This document shows positions 1 through 5,355 of a stretch of 5,600 bases of DNA, piece after piece; positions within the stretch are counted from its first letter, which is position 1; the number at the start of each line of letters is the position of its first letter. This stretch comes from Candidatus Brocadiaceae bacterium (GTDB lineage: Bacteria; Planctomycetota; Brocadiia; SM23-32): NCBI GenBank assembly GCA_003551785.1, contig PUNP01000048.1, positions 1-5,600 on the forward strand, in the 5' to 3' direction. The notes beneath the pieces are model-generated. The model saw nothing but the letters and a program-made list of their open reading frames with translations. It was not told the DNA's origin and made no database searches. Made by a program: the position numbers and the translations under genes.

Positions 1-230
1 ACATAACTACCATCTCTACGCCGAATAGCAGACTTCGTTCTTACCACAACTCCCCGAACTACTTCACCTCGAGCAATATCACTTCCCGGTACTATAGTTT
101 GAACGCTGCCCACAATAACATCGCCTACACTGGCATAACGTCTGCCTGTTCCGCCGAGTACTTTAAAGCATTTAACAGTTTTCGCTCCACTGTTATCAGC
201 TACTCTTAGCAAAGTTTGCTCCATAATCAT
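1..230 (-). CDS. rplN: 50S ribosomal protein L14, N-terminal 76 residues (cut by left window edge)
   Basis: L14 is a 50S protein at the subunit interface that binds 23S rRNA and contributes to intersubunit contact. The visible residues begin [17 protein letters not shown] and continue through [34 protein letters not shown] and IRRRDGSY. These are the standard L14 N-terminal blocks: the VADNSGA segment near residues 10-16, the [11 protein letters not shown] block at 26-37 and the KxxxRRxDGS block at 66-75. About 45 of the usual 120-odd residues lie beyond the left edge, so no stop codon is seen. ATG at 230 is preferred because a GAGG at 239-242 sits 8 bases upstream; a second in-frame ATG at 224 would shorten the protein by two residues. 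It lies 47 bases downstream of S17, as expected at the start of the spc-type half of the cluster. Confidence 0.97.
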   Translation of the reverse strand, partial: MIMEQTLLRVADNSGAKTVKCFKVLGGTGRRYASVGDVIVGSVQTIVPGSDIARGEVVRGVVVRTKSAIRRRDGSY

Positions 231-277
231 GACACTAACCTCAAATCGTCCAAACTAAATGATTAAATAAATAAAAA

Positions 278-541
278 TCAGAGTTCGACAGTTGCAGTTT
301 CCGCGGACCTTTTTTTAACAGAAACCAGTCTCCACGATTTATTTTTAGAAATTGGCCTGCACTCTTCAATTTCAACCAGATCGCCTTCATTAGCTGTATT
401 AGTAGGATCGTGAACTTTAAAAGATGAATTGTACCTTACATATTTCTCATACCTGGGATGTTTCTGCAACCTCTCGATATTAACAGTGATAGTTTTATCC
501 ATCTTCGCGCTTTTAACCAGTCCTTGTGCTCGCTTTCTCAT
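278..541 (-). CDS. rpsQ: 30S ribosomal protein S17
   Basis: S17 is a primary 16S rRNA-binding protein of the 30S subunit with an OB-type fold, important early in 30S assembly. The 87-residue product is of normal length. It shows the family's N-terminal pattern MRKRAQGLVKSAKMDKTITV, the basic RLQKHPRYEKYV segment at 24-35, HDPTNTANEGDLVEIEECRP at about 44-63, and the signature SKNKSWRLV at 65-73. The short acidic/Thr-rich tail (ETATVEL) is unremarkable. ATG at 541 starts the conserved sequence directly. The only Shine-Dalgarno candidate is a weak GTGAG at 551-555, 9 bases upstream, poorer than most neighbours; initiation may lean on coupling to L29, whose stop lies 43 bases upstream. L14 follows after 47 AT-rich bases. 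Confidence 0.98.
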   Translation of the reverse strand: MRKRAQGLVKSAKMDKTITVNIERLQKHPRYEKYVRYNSSFKVHDPTNTANEGDLVEIEECRPISKNKSWRLVSVKKRSAETATVEL

Positions 542-584
542 TTTATAAAACTCACAATAAATGTGCAGTGAAAAACAGTTCTAA

Positions 585-785
585 CTACAGTTTCAACTCC
601 AATTCTCTTTCCTTAAGAATTGTTAAAATTCTAGCTATGTCTTTTCGAATTTTCATCTTTTCAGAAGTATCAGGTTCTTCATCAGTATGGAACTCAGCCC
701 TGAGTTGATAAAGTCTTGCTCTGAGTTCCTCAAGGCGAGAGTTAAGCTCCTGACTATCCATTTCGCGCAATTCCGTAGGTTTCAT
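585..785 (-). CDS. rpmC: 50S ribosomal protein L29
   Basis: L29 is a small two-helix 50S protein that packs beside L23 near the tunnel exit, where nascent-chain factors dock. The 66-residue product has the expected form: a start MKPTELREMDSQEL, a first charged helix with the ELRARLYQLRAEF motif at about 20-32, a short acidic turn (DEEPDTSE), then a second helix carrying the diagnostic KIRKDIARILTILKERE at 45-61. The start is firm. ATG at 785 overlaps the L16 stop as ATGA (4 bases), and a strong AAGGAGGT at 793-800 lies 7 bases upstream inside the last L16 codons. This arrangement suggests translation coupled to L16. Confidence 0.98.
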   Translation of the reverse strand: MKPTELREMDSQELNSRLEELRARLYQLRAEFHTDEEPDTSEKMKIRKDIARILTILKERELELKL

Positions 786-1201
786 ACCTTTAACCTCCTT
801 TTGACCATCTTAGTTCTAACGGGCATTTTATGGGCAGCTCTTGCGAAAGCCTGCCTGACCAGGTCTTCAGGTAATCCGGCCAGCTCAAAAATAATCGAAC
901 CCGGTTTAACAATGGCAACCCAATCCACAGGTTCACCTTTACCCGTTCCCATTCGGGTTTCAGCCGGAGTAGCTGTCACACTCTTATGCGGGAAGACTCT
1001 CATAGTCAGCTTTCCCTCATCCCGCAAGAAATGACCGATAGTAACCCTGCCGGATTCAAGCTGATGCGAAGTAATCCAGCCCTGCTCTAAAGCCTGCAAG
1101 CCAAAGTCACCAAAAGATACACGATTCCCTCTACATGCTTTTCCTTTAATACTGCCACGTTGTGATTTACGATACTTAACTCTTTTCGGCATTTTAGCCA
1201 T
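782..1201 (-). CDS. rplP: 50S ribosomal protein L16
   Basis: L16 is a late-assembling 50S protein that lies close to the A-site tRNA and helps order the peptidyl transferase region. The 139-residue product starts MAKMPKRVKYRKSQRG, then shows SFGDFGLQALEQGWIT at about 29-44, a basic middle segment with RVFPHKSVT at 68-76, the hallmark ETRMGTGKGEP at 81-91 and WVAIVKPGSIIFE at 94-106. The Arg in ETRMG (residue 83) aligns with E. coli Arg81, hydroxylated there by RoxA (YcfD); no such enzyme can be judged here. A longer in-frame opening from 1228 exists, but its extra nine codons are the Shine-Dalgarno region and have no family match, so ATG at 1201 is chosen. It overlaps the end of S3 by 8 bases and the L29 start by 4. 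Confidence 0.98.
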   Translation of the reverse strand: MAKMPKRVKYRKSQRGSIKGKACRGNRVSFGDFGLQALEQGWITSHQLESGRVTIGHFLRDEGKLTMRVFPHKSVTATPAETRMGTGKGEPVDWVAIVKPGSIIFELAGLPEDLVRQAFARAAHKMPVRTKMVKRRLKV

Positions 1202-1856
1202 TTTCTGCCTCCTCTGGTAGCTTAGCACCTGGTGGTAGTAATCCGTTATTAATCCAAACCTTCACACCGATGCTTCCATATTTAGTTCCAGCCTCTGTGA
1301 ATCCATAACTGATCTTTGCCTTAAAAGTATGCAAAGGAATACTTCCTCTGTGCTCGTAGACGCTCCGAGCAATTTCGGCACCTCCCAAACGTCCGGAAAT
1401 CTGGATTTTAACTCCAAGCGCACCAGCATCCATCGTCACATCAGCCATATTTTTCAAAGTTCTACGGAAAGCCGACCGTCTTTCGAGCTCTCGTGCAACA
1501 TCTTCGGCGACCAATTGAGCATCAAGTTCCGGTTGTGATACTTCCTGGATACTAACATCAACAGGCTGGCTGACAAGTTCCTGCAAATTAGCTTGCAACC
1601 TTTCTACTTCGCTTCCCTTGCGACCGATAAGCAAGCCGGGGCGAGCACTATGAATAATTACATTCAACAGTTCACGCGTGCGCTCAATTTGAATCTTTGA
1701 GACACCTGCGAAATCATAATTTTTCTTAATATGACGTCGAATTTTTTCATCTTCTACAACATAATCACCGAACCGTGATTTATCGGCATACCACATGGAC
1801 TTCCAGTTTTCTGTGATACCTATACGTAAGCTAATTGGATTGATCTTCTGACCCAT
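1194..1856 (-). CDS. rpsC: 30S ribosomal protein S3
   Basis: S3 sits at the mRNA entry side of the 30S head; in E. coli it is linked to mRNA helicase activity together with S4 and S5. The 220-residue product is of normal length. It begins MGQKINPISLRIG, followed by a type II KH domain with the loop GRKG at residues 78-81 (in ARPGLLIGRKGSEVERL), then the C-terminal domain with SGRLGGAEIAR at 154-164, IPLHTFKAKISYGFTEA and GVKVWINNG to about 205. YADKSRFGDYVVEDEKIR near 23-40 is also typical. ATG at 1856 is supported by GGAGG at 1861-1865, four bases upstream. An in-frame TTG at 1871 would only add MTGGI, the translated Shine-Dalgarno, so it is rejected. The gene follows L22 by 11 bases and overlaps L16 by 8. 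Confidence 0.98.
   Translation of the reverse strand: MGQKINPISLRIGITENWKSMWYADKSRFGDYVVEDEKIRRHIKKNYDFAGVSKIQIERTRELLNVIIHSARPGLLIGRKGSEVERLQANLQELVSQPVDVSIQEVSQPELDAQLVAEDVARELERRSAFRRTLKNMADVTMDAGALGVKIQISGRLGGAEIARSVYEHRGSIPLHTFKAKISYGFTEAGTKYGSIGVKVWINNGLLPPGAKLPEEAENG
1208..1214 (-). promoter_or_regulatory. Strong ribosome binding site of L16, inside the S3 gene
   Basis: The seven bases read GAGGAGG on the minus strand, 6 bases upstream of the ATG at 1201. They lie in the last codons of S3, so the C-terminal EEAENG of S3 partly encodes the L16 initiation signal. This site decides the L16 start against a longer in-frame opening and suggests coupled translation of the two genes. Confidence 0.85.
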
Positions 1857-1867
1857 AATTCCTCCAG

Positions 1868-2203
1868 TCAAGTATTGTCATCAACGACTATAGTAATATG
1901 ACTGCTGCGTCTGCGTTCAACGGTCGCCCTACCTCTGGCTCTTGGCCTGAAACGTCTTCTTGTGGGCCCCTCATCCGCCATAGCAGTTTTTACATACAAG
2001 TTTTCCATATCGGCAACAAGACTTTCATCGGCGTTAGCAATAGCAGACCTTAAAGTTTTGTCGACCATGGCCGACGCCCGTTTATTGGTCTGGCGTAAAA
2101 TCCTTATTGCATCTTCTACATGTTTGCCACGGATCAGGTCGAGAACATATCGCACTTTCCTGGCGGAGATCCCGGCAAACCTATATTGTGATTTATATTC
2201 CAT
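1868..2203 (-). CDS. rplV: 50S ribosomal protein L22
   Basis: L22 contacts all 23S rRNA domains and sends a long beta-hairpin into the nascent peptide exit tunnel; mutations in that hairpin cause macrolide resistance in several bacteria. The 111-residue product carries MEYKSQYRFAGISARKVRYVLDLIRGK at 1-27, NKRASAMVDKTLRSAIANA at 40-58, and the basic hairpin region from about 78 to 98 (DEGPTRRRFRPRARGRATV), ending in SSHITIVVDD. No unusual hairpin insertion or deletion is evident by eye. ATG at 2203 has a clear GAGGAGA at 2211-2217, 7 bases upstream. S19 lies 30 bases upstream and S3 begins 11 bases downstream. The ADEGPTRRRF wording is one of the hints for a Planctomycetota-like host. Confidence 0.98.
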   Translation of the reverse strand: MEYKSQYRFAGISARKVRYVLDLIRGKHVEDAIRILRQTNKRASAMVDKTLRSAIANADESLVADMENLYVKTAMADEGPTRRRFRPRARGRATVERRRSSHITIVVDDNT

Positions 2204-2233
2204 TAATATCTCTCCTCATAATAAATACCCGAA

Positions 2234-2521
2234 CTATTCTTCAACAGCGGCTGTTGCACTGCGTCCCCGGGCATGGCCTCGAAATAATCGAGTTTGAGCA
2301 AACTCACCTATCTTATGACCAACCATATCTTCGGTAACTAAAACCTTAACGAAAGATTTACCATTATGAACCATAAAAGTATGGCCGACAAAATCGGGTA
2401 TGATGGTACAACTTCGGGCCCATGTTTTAATAGGGTCCTTATCCATATTATCTTTCTGCTTCATCACTTTTTTCAACAGTTTTTCATCAACATAAGGTCC
2501 TTTTTTCAGAGATCGGCTCAT
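2234..2521 (-). CDS. rpsS: 30S ribosomal protein S19
   Basis: S19 is a head protein of the 30S subunit that pairs with S13 near the A-site finger and forms part of the subunit bridge. The 95-residue product has the whole family signature: [19 protein letters not shown] at 1-19, [31 protein letters not shown] at 30-60, [22 protein letters not shown] at 63-84, and a short variable tail. An extra few residues around KQKDNMDKD (21-29) are as in some PVC bacteria. ATG at 2521 overlaps the L2 stop as ATGA (4 bases), with the Shine-Dalgarno AGGGAGG at 2530-2536 inside the last codons of L2, 8 bases upstream. Translation is therefore probably coupled to L2. Confidence 0.98.
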   Translation of the reverse strand: MSRSLKKGPYVDEKLLKKVMKQKDNMDKDPIKTWARSCTIIPDFVGHTFMVHNGKSFVKVLVTEDMVGHKIGEFAQTRLFRGHARGRSATAAVEE

Positions 2522-3351
2522 TTACGTTTCCTCCCTCGGACTATCAGCCTATTGCTATATCTTTTAGGTTTTCTGGTCTTACCACCTTTTGCAGGTACAC
2601 CGGTGGGAGAAACAGGATGGCGTCCGCCATTACTCCTGCCTTCTCCCCCACCCAGGGGATGCGCAACAGGGTTCATTGCCTTACCACGCACCTTAGGTCT
2701 CCTGCCCTTCCATCTACTCCTGCCAGCCTTACCGAGTTTCACCATTTCATGTTCGATATTACTTACACGTCCGATAGTAGCCCGGCATTTTGAGTGGATA
2801 CGTCGAACCTCTCCACTGGGCATTAACAATTGGACATAATTCCCATCCCGGGCGGTAAGCTGGGCGGAAGAGCCTGCACTTCTCACTATTTGCCCCCCCT
2901 TACCTTTATTCAGCTCTATACAATGTATCATCATTCCCAATGGAATATTTTCCATATTCATGCAATTACCCGTTTCCGGATCGACCTTATCACCCGCCAT
3001 AACATTATCACCGGGTTTGATCCCATCGGGAGCAAGTATATAGCGTTTTTCGCCATCATCATATTCAATCAGGGCTATCCGAGCACTTCTATTGGGATCA
3101 TATTGGATAGATTTGACAACAGCATTAACATCATCCTTATCCCTCCGTCGCCAATCAATGAGCCTATAGCGTCGTTTATGCCCTCCGCCCCTATGTCTGG
3201 ATGTCATACGCCCCTGACTATTACGCCCACCGGTTTTTTTCAAGGGACGCAATAAAGATTTCTCCGGTTTCGACTCAGTAATTTGACTGAAATCAGCACC
3301 AGTCATATTCCTGCGTCCATTTGTAGTTGGTTTATAAATTTTGCCCGGCAT
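2518..3351 (-). CDS. rplB: 50S ribosomal protein L2
   Basis: L2 is one of the most conserved 50S proteins, needed for subunit association and placed near the peptidyl transferase centre. The 277-residue product runs from [13 protein letters not shown] at 6-18, through [23 protein letters not shown] at 41-63 and [25 protein letters not shown] at 84-108, to [18 protein letters not shown] and the C-terminal RNA-binding domain. The last holds [23 protein letters not shown] and a GGGEGR loop at 234-239. The loop reads [13 protein letters not shown] where E. coli has NPVDHPHGGGEGR: the histidine known as His229 is kept (residue 231), while its preceding Asp is Ala and the next His is Leu. ATG at 3351 has GGAG at 3360-3363, 8 bases upstream. 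It follows L23 by 37 A-rich bases and overlaps S19 by 4. Confidence 0.98.
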   Translation of the reverse strand: MPGKIYKPTTNGRRNMTGADFSQITESKPEKSLLRPLKKTGGRNSQGRMTSRHRGGGHKRRYRLIDWRRRDKDDVNAVVKSIQYDPNRSARIALIEYDDGEKRYILAPDGIKPGDNVMAGDKVDPETGNCMNMENIPLGMMIHCIELNKGKGGQIVRSAGSSAQLTARDGNYVQLLMPSGEVRRIHSKCRATIGRVSNIEHEMVKLGKAGRSRWKGRRPKVRGKAMNPVAHPLGGGEGRSNGGRHPVSPTGVPAKGGKTRKPKRYSNRLIVRGRKRK

Positions 3352-3388
3352 TATAAAATCTCCATAATCTTCTTTTTCTTTTTATTAA

Positions 3389-3673
3389 TCAATATCCGAT
3401 ATCGATAGAATCGCTTTCCCTGATAGTCACCATAGCTTTTTTAACTTCGGGAGTCTTCCCCCGGAGCCAACCACGCCTTCGGGTTTTCCCTTCGGTTCTC
3501 AATGTTCTAACCGACTCGACTTTCACATCCGGGTAAAGCGTTTCAACGGCAGAACGCACTTGAGATTTATTAGCTCGTCGGTCTACCTGGAAATGATATG
3601 TATTAGTATTTTGGATATCCCTTACACTTTTTTCGGTATGCAAAGGTTTTTTTATGATCTCATTCGCTTTCAT
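3389..3673 (-). CDS. rplW: 50S ribosomal protein L23
   Basis: L23 lies at the nascent-chain tunnel exit and is the docking site for trigger factor and the signal recognition particle in bacteria. The 94-residue product shows IIKKPLHTEKSVRDI at 6-20, NTYHFQVDRRANKSQVRSAVETLY at 24-47, the VKVESVRTLRTEGKTRR loop at 50-66 and a final strand KKAMVTIRESDSIDI at 78-92. ATG at 3673 starts the family pattern. GGAGGT at 3683-3688, 9 bases upstream, lies inside the codons for the VEVA tail of L4, whose stop is only 2 bases before this start. L4 and L23 are therefore likely coupled. Length and residues look ordinary. Confidence 0.98.
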   Translation of the reverse strand: MKANEIIKKPLHTEKSVRDIQNTNTYHFQVDRRANKSQVRSAVETLYPDVKVESVRTLRTEGKTRRRGWLRGKTPEVKKAMVTIRESDSIDIGY

Positions 3674-3675
3674 GA

Positions 3676-4380
3676 TTAAGCTACCTCCACAGTTTCGGCA
3701 TTTTCAGATATATCCTCATTTTGCAATATTGCAAGGTTATCCAGCACTAAATCCAACGCTTCTTTAACAAATATAACATGGCGTGCTTTGAGCAGTAAGT
3801 ATGGGTTGATTTCATAAGCTGCTTTCATAGCCGCCCCGGGTATATTTCGCGTACATCTCCAAAGAAGACTATCGTGTTCGGGCACCACAATCAAGAATGA
3901 ACGCTGAACACCGATATTTTTCAAAAAGTTCGCCATTTCGGAGGTTTTTCCCTGTTCAAGTTCAAACTTATCTATAAGTTTAATTTCCTCATCTACGGCT
4001 TTACCCAATAATGCAGAAGCCAGAGCACGTTTTTTCATCTTCTTATTAAGTTTTTTCGTGTAATCTCTAACTTTTGGCCCATGAATGATTCCACCACCTA
4101 CCCATATAGGACTGCTTCGGGTTCCGGCCCTTGCTCTTCCGGTACCTTTTTGTGGCCAGGGTTTACTGCCCCCGTATGCGACCTCTTTCCTTGTTTTAGT
4201 CTTAGCCGTTCCGGAACGCTTATTTGCTTCATAAGTAATTATTGCTTGTCGCAGAACATCTCTACAAATCCGACCGCCAAGTTGAGCAGTATTCAACTCT
4301 ACCTCCTCAACAAGTTCACCGTTCATACTAAACAATGGCAAACTCACAATCTCGGGAATTTGTTTTTTATTATTATTCAT
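3676..4380 (-). CDS. rplD: 50S ribosomal protein L4
   Basis: L4 binds 23S rRNA and extends a basic loop to the exit-tunnel constriction; in E. coli it also represses its own S10 operon. The 234-residue product has a first alpha/beta part, the long basic loop at about 58-105 (AKTKTRKEVAYGGSKPWPQKGTGRARAG..SSPIWVGGGIIHGP), a KKLNKKMKKRALASAL helix at 109-124 and a C-terminal part with CTRNIPGAA at 176-184. The reading frame stays open 23 codons further to a TTG at 4449, but that stretch matches nothing in the family and is a GC-rich inverted repeat, so ATG at 4380 (MNNNKKQIPEIVSLPLF) is chosen. Its Shine-Dalgarno is poor, GAG at 4389-4391, which leaves the start slightly less sure. Spacing is 81 bases after L3 and 2 before L23. 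Whether L4 regulates this operon cannot be told from the sequence. Confidence 0.96.
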   Translation of the reverse strand: MNNNKKQIPEIVSLPLFSMNGELVEEVELNTAQLGGRICRDVLRQAIITYEANKRSGTAKTKTRKEVAYGGSKPWPQKGTGRARAGTRSSPIWVGGGIIHGPKVRDYTKKLNKKMKKRALASALLGKAVDEEIKLIDKFELEQGKTSEMANFLKNIGVQRSFLIVVPEHDSLLWRCTRNIPGAAMKAAYEINPYLLLKARHVIFVKEALDLVLDNLAILQNEDISENAETVEVA

Positions 4381-4403
4381 TATATTATCTCGCCTAACAT
4401 TAA

Positions 4404-4447
4404 CCTGCGCCGAACGAGCCTGCACAACGTGCCATACGCCCGTCGGC
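4404..4447 (-). repeat. GC-rich nested inverted repeat in the L3-L4 spacer
   Basis: This 44-base stretch has 31 G or C bases (about 70%), well above the window. On the minus strand GCCGACG (4441-4447) can pair with CGTTCGGC (4409-4416) with one bulged T, seven pairs in all. Inside it GCAC (4429-4432) pairs with GTGC (4422-4425) around a GTT loop. There is no downstream T-tract, so it does not look like an intrinsic terminator. It could be a processing or translational control structure, or a remnant of a palindromic repeat; the sequence does not decide between these. Confidence 0.5.
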
Positions 4448-4461
4448 AAAAAAGATCAGAA

Positions 4462-5091
4462 CTAATCAGCCACTACTTTATTAATAAGAACGTCGCCACC
4501 TTTAGCGCCGGGTATTGAACCTTTCACAAGCAGCAAGTTTTTTTCAGTATCAACTTTAGCTACTTCCAAATTTCGTGCAGTAACACGCTCATTCCCCATC
4601 CTTCCCGGCATTTTGCGCCCTTTAATAACTCTTCCGGGATAAGTTCCGGGACCTACGGAACCGGCGGTTCGATGAAATTTTGAACCATGGGTGGCGGGAC
4701 CGCCATGAAATCCGTGTCTTTTGATAACACCGGCAAACCCCCTTCCTTTAGTTTTACCTATAACGTCAACAACGGAGGTATTTTCAAAAACATCGACATT
4801 AAATTCCTGACCAATTTCACACTCTTCCCCATTGACGACATCAACATCTCTCAACACCCTTCTCGGAGAAACACCAACTTTATCAAAATGACCCAACAGA
4901 GGTTTAGGCGTTTGTTTTCTTTTCCGTTCACCATACCCAATTTGTACTACGGAAGTCCCATCGGCCTTTTCGCCTCTGAGCTGAACGACAACACATGGGC
5001 CGACTTGAATTGCAGTAACCGGTATCACTTTACCGGTTTCATCATAAACCTGGGTCATCCCAATTTTTTTACCTATTAGCGTCTTTACCAT
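4462..5091 (-). CDS. rplC: 50S ribosomal protein L3
   Basis: L3 is an early-assembling 50S protein whose long central extension reaches toward the peptidyl transferase centre. The 209-residue product has MVKTLIGKKIGMTQVYDETG at 1-20, a beta-barrel with GHFDKVGVSPRRVLRD at 67-82, GKTKGRGFAGVIKRHGFHGGPATHG at 112-136, and the extended loop FHRTAGSVGPGTYPGRVIKGRKMPGRMGNERVT at 139-171, followed by KNLLLVKGSIPG at 184-195. Residue 150 is Thr where E. coli has Gln150, the glutamine methylated by PrmB; other residues here are common outside Proteobacteria. ATG at 5091 has AGGA at 5100-5103, 8 bases upstream. It is preceded by an unusually long 264-base spacer after S10 and followed by 81 bases before L4. 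Confidence 0.98.
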   Translation of the reverse strand: MVKTLIGKKIGMTQVYDETGKVIPVTAIQVGPCVVVQLRGEKADGTSVVQIGYGERKRKQTPKPLLGHFDKVGVSPRRVLRDVDVVNGEECEIGQEFNVDVFENTSVVDVIGKTKGRGFAGVIKRHGFHGGPATHGSKFHRTAGSVGPGTYPGRVIKGRKMPGRMGNERVTARNLEVAKVDTEKNLLLVKGSIPGAKGGDVLINKVVAD

Positions 5092-5197
5092 GGCTTTATT
5101 CCTGCGAAACCAAAATTACTATTAAATGCACAGACCTTCACATTACTATATAAGTTACACAAAATGCCCATTTATAAGGCTATTAATGAATCAAATC

Positions 5198-5220
5198 AGG
5201 CACATTGGAAACATGCGCCT
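5198..5220 (-). repeat. Eight-pair stem-loop in the S10-L3 spacer
   Basis: On the minus strand AGGCGCAT (5213-5220) pairs with ATGTGCCT (5198-5205) across a seven-base loop GTTTCCA. All eight positions pair in RNA, one of them as G-U. It is the most compact of the three hairpins in this spacer. It lies 106 bases before the L3 start, and the bases after it are AT-rich but not a T-run, so a terminator role is not supported. Confidence 0.5.
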
Positions 5221-5225
5221 CGGAA

Positions 5226-5279
5226 TCTGTTAAGTGGAGTAACTTTATACTTCACCCGTGTTTAAGGACTCCAATCAGA
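5226..5279 (-). repeat. Interrupted stem-loop in the S10-L3 spacer
   Basis: On the minus strand TGGAGT (5268-5273) and ACTCCA (5235-5240) form a perfect six-pair stem around a 27-base loop. Outside it, TCTG (5276-5279) and CAGA (5226-5229) can add four pairs across an asymmetric internal loop. The long loop makes folding of this element alone less certain; its position between two other inverted repeats is what makes it worth listing. Confidence 0.35.
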
Positions 5280-5281
5280 AT

Positions 5282-5335
5282 CCAGGACAGGAAATTGCTT
5301 TATAAGACACCTTCCCTATTTCACACGACACCTGG
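5282..5335 (-). repeat. Palindromic element with a repeated AGGTGTC in the S10-L3 spacer
   Basis: CCAGG (5331-5335) and CCTGG (5282-5286) on the minus strand bound a 54-base unit. Inside it AATAGGGAA at 5312-5320 lies opposite TTTCCTG, giving about eight pairs with two G-U (5312-5319 with 5287-5294). The heptamer AGGTGTC occurs twice in the same orientation, at 5327-5333 and 5306-5312, 21 bases apart. The form recalls short palindromic repeats scattered in bacterial genomes, but a single copy in this window cannot show that it is one. Confidence 0.4.
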
Positions 5336-5355
5336 CACAACTACGGCGCGGAGAC

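Larger units (their letters stand above)
5092..5355 (-). other. 264-base non-coding spacer between S10 and L3, with several potential stem-loops
   Basis: This is the longest gene-free stretch in the window; other spacers are at most 81 bases. On the minus strand the S10-proximal two thirds hold three consecutive inverted repeats (5282-5335, 5226-5279 and 5198-5220). The last 100 or so bases before L3 are AT-rich. TATAAA at 5171-5176 resembles a -10 box, with CTGATT at 5194-5199 as a poor -35 (3 of 6 matches) at 17-base spacing; TATAGT at 5145-5150 is another -10-like hexamer without a convincing -35. No conserved protein is visible in any frame. None of the hairpins is followed by a clear T-tract, so I do not call a terminator. 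Confidence 0.6.

Noticed and set aside
231..277. Terminator or promoter in the S17-L14 spacer
   Set aside because: The 47 bases are AT-rich with no clear inverted repeat; apart from the L14 ribosome binding site nothing can be supported.
1202..1228. Longer L16 with a nine-residue extension starting at a GTG
   Set aside because: The extension overlaps S3 and encodes the GAGGAGG site; MAKMPKRVKYRK is the normal family start.
1857..1871. Longer S3 starting at a TTG, adding MTGGI
   Set aside because: The extra codons are the Shine-Dalgarno region itself; MGQKINP is the universal S3 start.
2366..3255. Long plus-strand open frames (157 codons at 2366-2839 and 141 codons at 2830-3255)
   Set aside because: They lie fully opposite S19 and L2, which are certain genes; their products are of biased composition with no known pattern and they have no supporting start sites.
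4381..4449. N-terminal extension of L4 from a TTG at 4449
   Set aside because: The added 23 residues have no family match, no Shine-Dalgarno precedes the TTG, and the DNA is the GC-rich inverted repeat; the family start MNNNKKQIPE at 4380 fits better.
5085..5171. A 28-codon minus-strand frame from ATG at 5171 whose stop overlaps the L3 start, possibly a leader peptide
   Set aside because: There is no Shine-Dalgarno upstream, the product (starting MGILCNLYSN) shows no recognisable pattern, and an open frame of this length is expected by chance.
5282..5335. Intrinsic terminator after S10
   Set aside because: The stem is imperfect with a 17-base loop and is followed by mixed sequence, not a run of T, on the minus strand.
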